This document shows, piece by piece, positions 61,693 through 64,000 of a stretch of DNA of 64,000 bases. The stretch spans positions 1 to 64,000 of the forward strand of contig CAMDEF010000002.1 in assembly GCA_945895265.1 (NCBI GenBank), in the 5' to 3' direction. Both the position numbers and the translations under genes were made by a program. Every line of letters starts with the position of its first letter. The stretch's first letter is position 1. This DNA comes from Bordetella parapertussis (GTDB lineage: Bacteria > Pseudomonadota > Gammaproteobacteria > Burkholderiales > Burkholderiaceae_B). Below the pieces are notes generated by a model. That model saw only the letters and a list, made by a program, of their open reading frames with translations. It did no database searches and had not been told where the DNA came from.

Positions 61693-64000
61693 AAGCACTC
61701 TTCAGCTTTCTCTTCAAATTGTTTTTGCTCCTGGTGCTGGCCTTGCTTTGTTGGGGCATCTCGCTCGTTCTAGAGTGGCCTCTTTGGACCAGTCTGGTGA
61801 TGTTTGTCTCGGTCATCGCGATGCTCTTGGTCTTCAAGTTGCTTCGACGATTATGGATTACGACGCGGGCACGTGTCAGACTCTCCCAGTCAGAGCTTGT
61901 TGCACGCAAGGGGGCTGGCAAAGAAGCAGCACTCTTTGATCTGACCGACAAATGGAAGCAGGCAATCGAGCTGTTGCGTAAGTCGCGGCTTAAACGCTTT
62001 GGCAATCCTTTGTATGTGCTACCTTGGTATATGGTGGTGGGAGAGGCGGGTTCGGGGAAAACAACGGCCATCACCCGCTCGAGCTTGGTCTCGGTCGTAA
62101 AAAATATCTCGCAAACAGAGCCAATCAAACAAACGGGCGACTTTGAGTGGTGGTTTTTTAGTAAGGCGATCGTAATCGATACGGCCGGTCGCTATGTTTC
62201 TCCAGATGCGCTCGACTCCGACCAAGCCGAATGGGAAAAAATCCTCGGCTTGTTGGTCAAGTATCGTCCCCGAGACGGACTTGATGGTTTAGTTGTTGTG
62301 ATTGATGCGGACCGACTGTTAAGCAACGATAGTGATTTGCTCAACAGACGTGGCCGTGCTTTGCGCGAGCGTGTCGATCAGCTGATTCGACTATTTGACA
62401 AACGTTTTCCAATCTACGTGCTAGTCACAAAGTGCGATTTGATTCCTGGTTTTAATCAATGGTGCGACACGTTGCCCGAGTCTGAACTTGAGCAGGCGAT
62501 GGGTTATGTTGGAAAGGTTAGACAAGGGGATGGCGCCGAGGGTGATTTCGTCGGCGTGGCGATGGCGCAGGTGACAGAGCGCCTGAAGCAACTGCGCCTG
62601 GATATGGCAGTCAAGGGGGTCGAACTCTCGGCCGACGCGCTGACGTTTCCTTCAGAAATCGAACGCCTGCGCCCTGGATTGCACGGGTTTTTGACAGCTA
62701 GCTTTGGCAACACTCCGTATTTAGAGCAGCCGCTGTTGCGCGGTATTTTCCTCAGCAGTGGCCGTACGACAGGTACAGCAGTGCCGGGCATGTTACGTGA
62801 CTTGTTGCGACCGGCAGCCTCACGCGCGCCTCGCGAGACGGGCGTGTTTTTACACGATTTTTTCGGCGACATTCTCGCGCGCGATCGCGGGCTGTTTTTG
62901 GCAACCCAGATCGTTCATCGCTGGCGACAAGTGACGCGCAACCTTGCACTGGTGACCTGGTGTGCCGTCGTGGTGGCCGCGTTTGGTTTTATCTTGATGT
63001 CTTACGTGTCAACGAAGCACACGTTGGTACAAATTGAGCGTGCCTTTCCGAAAGATCTGGGAGATGGCTCACAGGATGTCTCTCAGGCACGGCAGCGTTT
63101 GGCTGCGATGCGCCAAGTGGTTGATCTTGTTCTTGATCACGAAAACAACTGGCAGTCTCGCTGGCTTGCGTTTACTCCCGAGGTCAACGCACTGGAAAGC
63201 GATCTTAAGGCTGCTTATGTTGCGACGGTCAAGATTTTTCTGTCCCGCCAGAGTGCCTACGGCGATCGCTTTAACAAACTACTCGTCGACCAAAACTCGC
63301 CGCTCTATGCCGATGCAATCCTTACCATCACGCGTAACTACAACAAGAGTCAGGCAAGTTTGCGTGGAGCCAGCAGCTACGACCAGTTGCTGAAAATGCC
63401 TGGTACGCCTTTGGAGGTCTTGCAGGCGCTTGATTCGGTGCTGACCCCAGAGGTCAAGGCTGGCTTTGACCGGATGGTGAGCGCGTATTTCGCCTGGGAC
63501 GACCTGGATGATGATCTGGTTGGTGGTTCGCCGTTGGATTTGGAGACGCTGTCTAAAGCGGTGTTCGCCCCAGGGCAGATGCCGTGGTTACTCTCTTGGG
63601 CGGATACACGAAGCGGTATACCCGCGGTGACGCTCAATGAGTTTTGGCTACCGGGCTCGCTGAGTTCAAGTGGTGTAAAAATTCGGCCTGCATTCACGCG
63701 TGCGGGCGAACTGCGCATTCAAGAGTTTTTGCAAGAGCTTTCGCTGGCTTTCAAAGATTCGCCTGAATTTGTTGCGAAACGTAAATCTTTTGAGTCTTGG
63801 TACCAAGCCGAAAGATTCAACGTGTGGTACACCTTTGCCTCGACTTTTTCAGAAGGCGACACGCTGCTGGTCAGTGAGCAGCTCTGGCGTGAGATGGTTC
63901 GTCGTGTGAATAAAGACAACAGTCCGTACTACACGCTCATTGGTCGCTTGCGCAGCGAGTTCGAGGCAGTGCCTCAGGCGCAATTGCCAGGATGGTTGTT
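61689..64000 (+). CDS. tssM: T6SS inner-membrane protein TssM (IcmF family), partial
   Basis: The frame opens at ATG 61689, inside the end of tssL, and stays open to the right edge, giving about 770 residues of a protein usually near 1100-1200. Two N-terminal membrane helices (about 4-28 and 32-50) are followed by a P-loop domain with Walker A GEAGSGKT (118-125) and an IDTAGRY Walker B-like motif near residue 164. A third membrane helix lies around residue 421. The remainder is the start of the large periplasmic domain. With TssL and TssJ it makes the trans-envelope channel. The C-terminus is outside the window. Confidence 0.93.
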   Translation, partial: MKALFSFLFKLFLLLVLALLCWGISLVLEWPLWTSLVMFVSVIAMLLVFKLLRRLWITTRARVRLSQSELVARKGAGKEAALFDLTDKWKQAIELLRKSRLKRFGNPLYVLPWYMVVGEAGSGKTTAITRSSLVSVVKNISQTEPIKQTGDFEWWFFSKAIVIDTAGRYVSPDALDSDQAEWEKILGLLVKYRPRDGLDGLVVVIDADRLLSNDSDLLNRRGRALRERVDQLIRLFDKRFPIYVLVTKCDLIPGFNQWCDTLPESELEQAMGYVGKVRQGDGAEGDFVGVAMAQVTERLKQLRLDMAVKGVELSADALTFPSEIERLRPGLHGFLTASFGNTPYLEQPLLRGIFLSSGRTTGTAVPGMLRDLLRPAASRAPRETGVFLHDFFGDILARDRGLFLATQIVHRWRQVTRNLALVTWCAVVVAAFGFILMSYVSTKHTLVQIERAFPKDLGDGSQDVSQARQRLAAMRQVVDLVLDHENNWQSRWLAFTPEVNALESDLKAAYVATVKIFLSRQSAYGDRFNKLLVDQNSPLYADAILTITRNYNKSQASLRGASSYDQLLKMPGTPLEVLQALDSVLTPEVKAGFDRMVSAYFAWDDLDDDLVGGSPLDLETLSKAVFAPGQMPWLLSWADTRSGIPAVTLNEFWLPGSLSSSGVKIRPAFTRAGELRIQEFLQELSLAFKDSPEFVAKRKSFESWYQAERFNVWYTFASTFSEGDTLLVSEQLWREMVRRVNKDNSPYYTLIGRLRSEFEAVPQAQLPGWL

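Overview
The window reads as chromosome of a Gram-negative betaproteobacterium, most likely Burkholderiales and probably Alcaligenaceae-like. The grounds are three Bug/TctC periplasmic binding proteins, a type VI secretion system (T6SS), DUF1028 beside a dipeptide-type ABC transporter, and several CoA-ester catabolic genes. The family assignment is inference from gene content; there is no rRNA or other phylogenetic marker here. I see no insertion sequence, integrase, prophage or CRISPR array.

Layout. (1) 0-10.6 kb is a patchy accessory stretch. It holds tRNA-Ser(GGA), a lone GSU2403-type nucleotidyltransferase behind two matched inverted repeats, a truncated HicB remnant, a small secreted protein, an HMG-CoA-lyase-type aldolase, a decayed LuxR-type HTH remnant and two consecutive autotransporters, the second a subtilisin-like protease. 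A dispersed repeat in two parts (R1, 72 bp; R2, 43 bp) recurs here. (2) 10.7-18.6 kb is a T6SS spike and cargo island: a short VgrG, an unrecognised 499-residue protein with two membrane segments, a DUF2169 adaptor, two pentapeptide-repeat proteins, DUF3540 and a PAAR-like DUF4150. (3) 18.9-22.5 kb carries an FkbM methyltransferase, an OafA/SGNH acyltransferase and thioredoxin TrxC. (4) 22.5-34.6 kb is a divergent CoA-ester catabolic region. The minus-strand arm is enoyl-CoA hydratase, SDR, CoA-transferase A/B, nitronate monooxygenase-like flavoprotein and MaoC hydratase. The plus-strand arm is a Cys-less thiolase-like protein, DUF35, a duplicated small-domain protein, a metallo-hydrolase, a Bug protein, a fused CoA-transferase and a CaiB-type CoA-transferase. 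Between them lie five TGGTTT/AAACCA half-sites, two forming a perfect 16-bp palindrome.

(5) 34.6-45.9 kb is mixed: a solitary ORC/Cdc6-like ATPase with an AT-rich inverted-repeat promoter region, a gamma-glutamyltransferase with a Bug protein, a HipBA toxin-antitoxin pair with three ACCGATCGGT operators exactly 49 bp apart, an MFS carrier, a glutathione transferase, a pirin, a flavin monooxygenase and a small coiled-coil membrane protein. (6) 45.9-55.2 kb is a minus-strand oligopeptide-type ABC transporter operon headed by a DUF1028 protein, then a class V aminotransferase-fold protein with a Tat-like leader and a third Bug protein. (7) 55.3 kb to the right edge is the T6SS structural cluster tssF-tssG-tssJ-tssK-tssL-tssM, with tssM cut by the window edge and an opposite-strand glycine-zipper-like gene between tssG and tssJ.

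How it fits together. The two T6SS blocks are complementary: the left supplies spike, tip and adaptors, the right the baseplate and membrane complex. tssA, tssB, tssC, hcp, tssE and tssH are not in the window. No gene is an obvious toxin; the 499-residue protein is the best cargo candidate. The best leads for something undescribed are that protein with the short VgrG, the nucleotidyltransferase locus, the lone ATPase locus, and the Cys-less thiolase/DUF35 module with its operator array.
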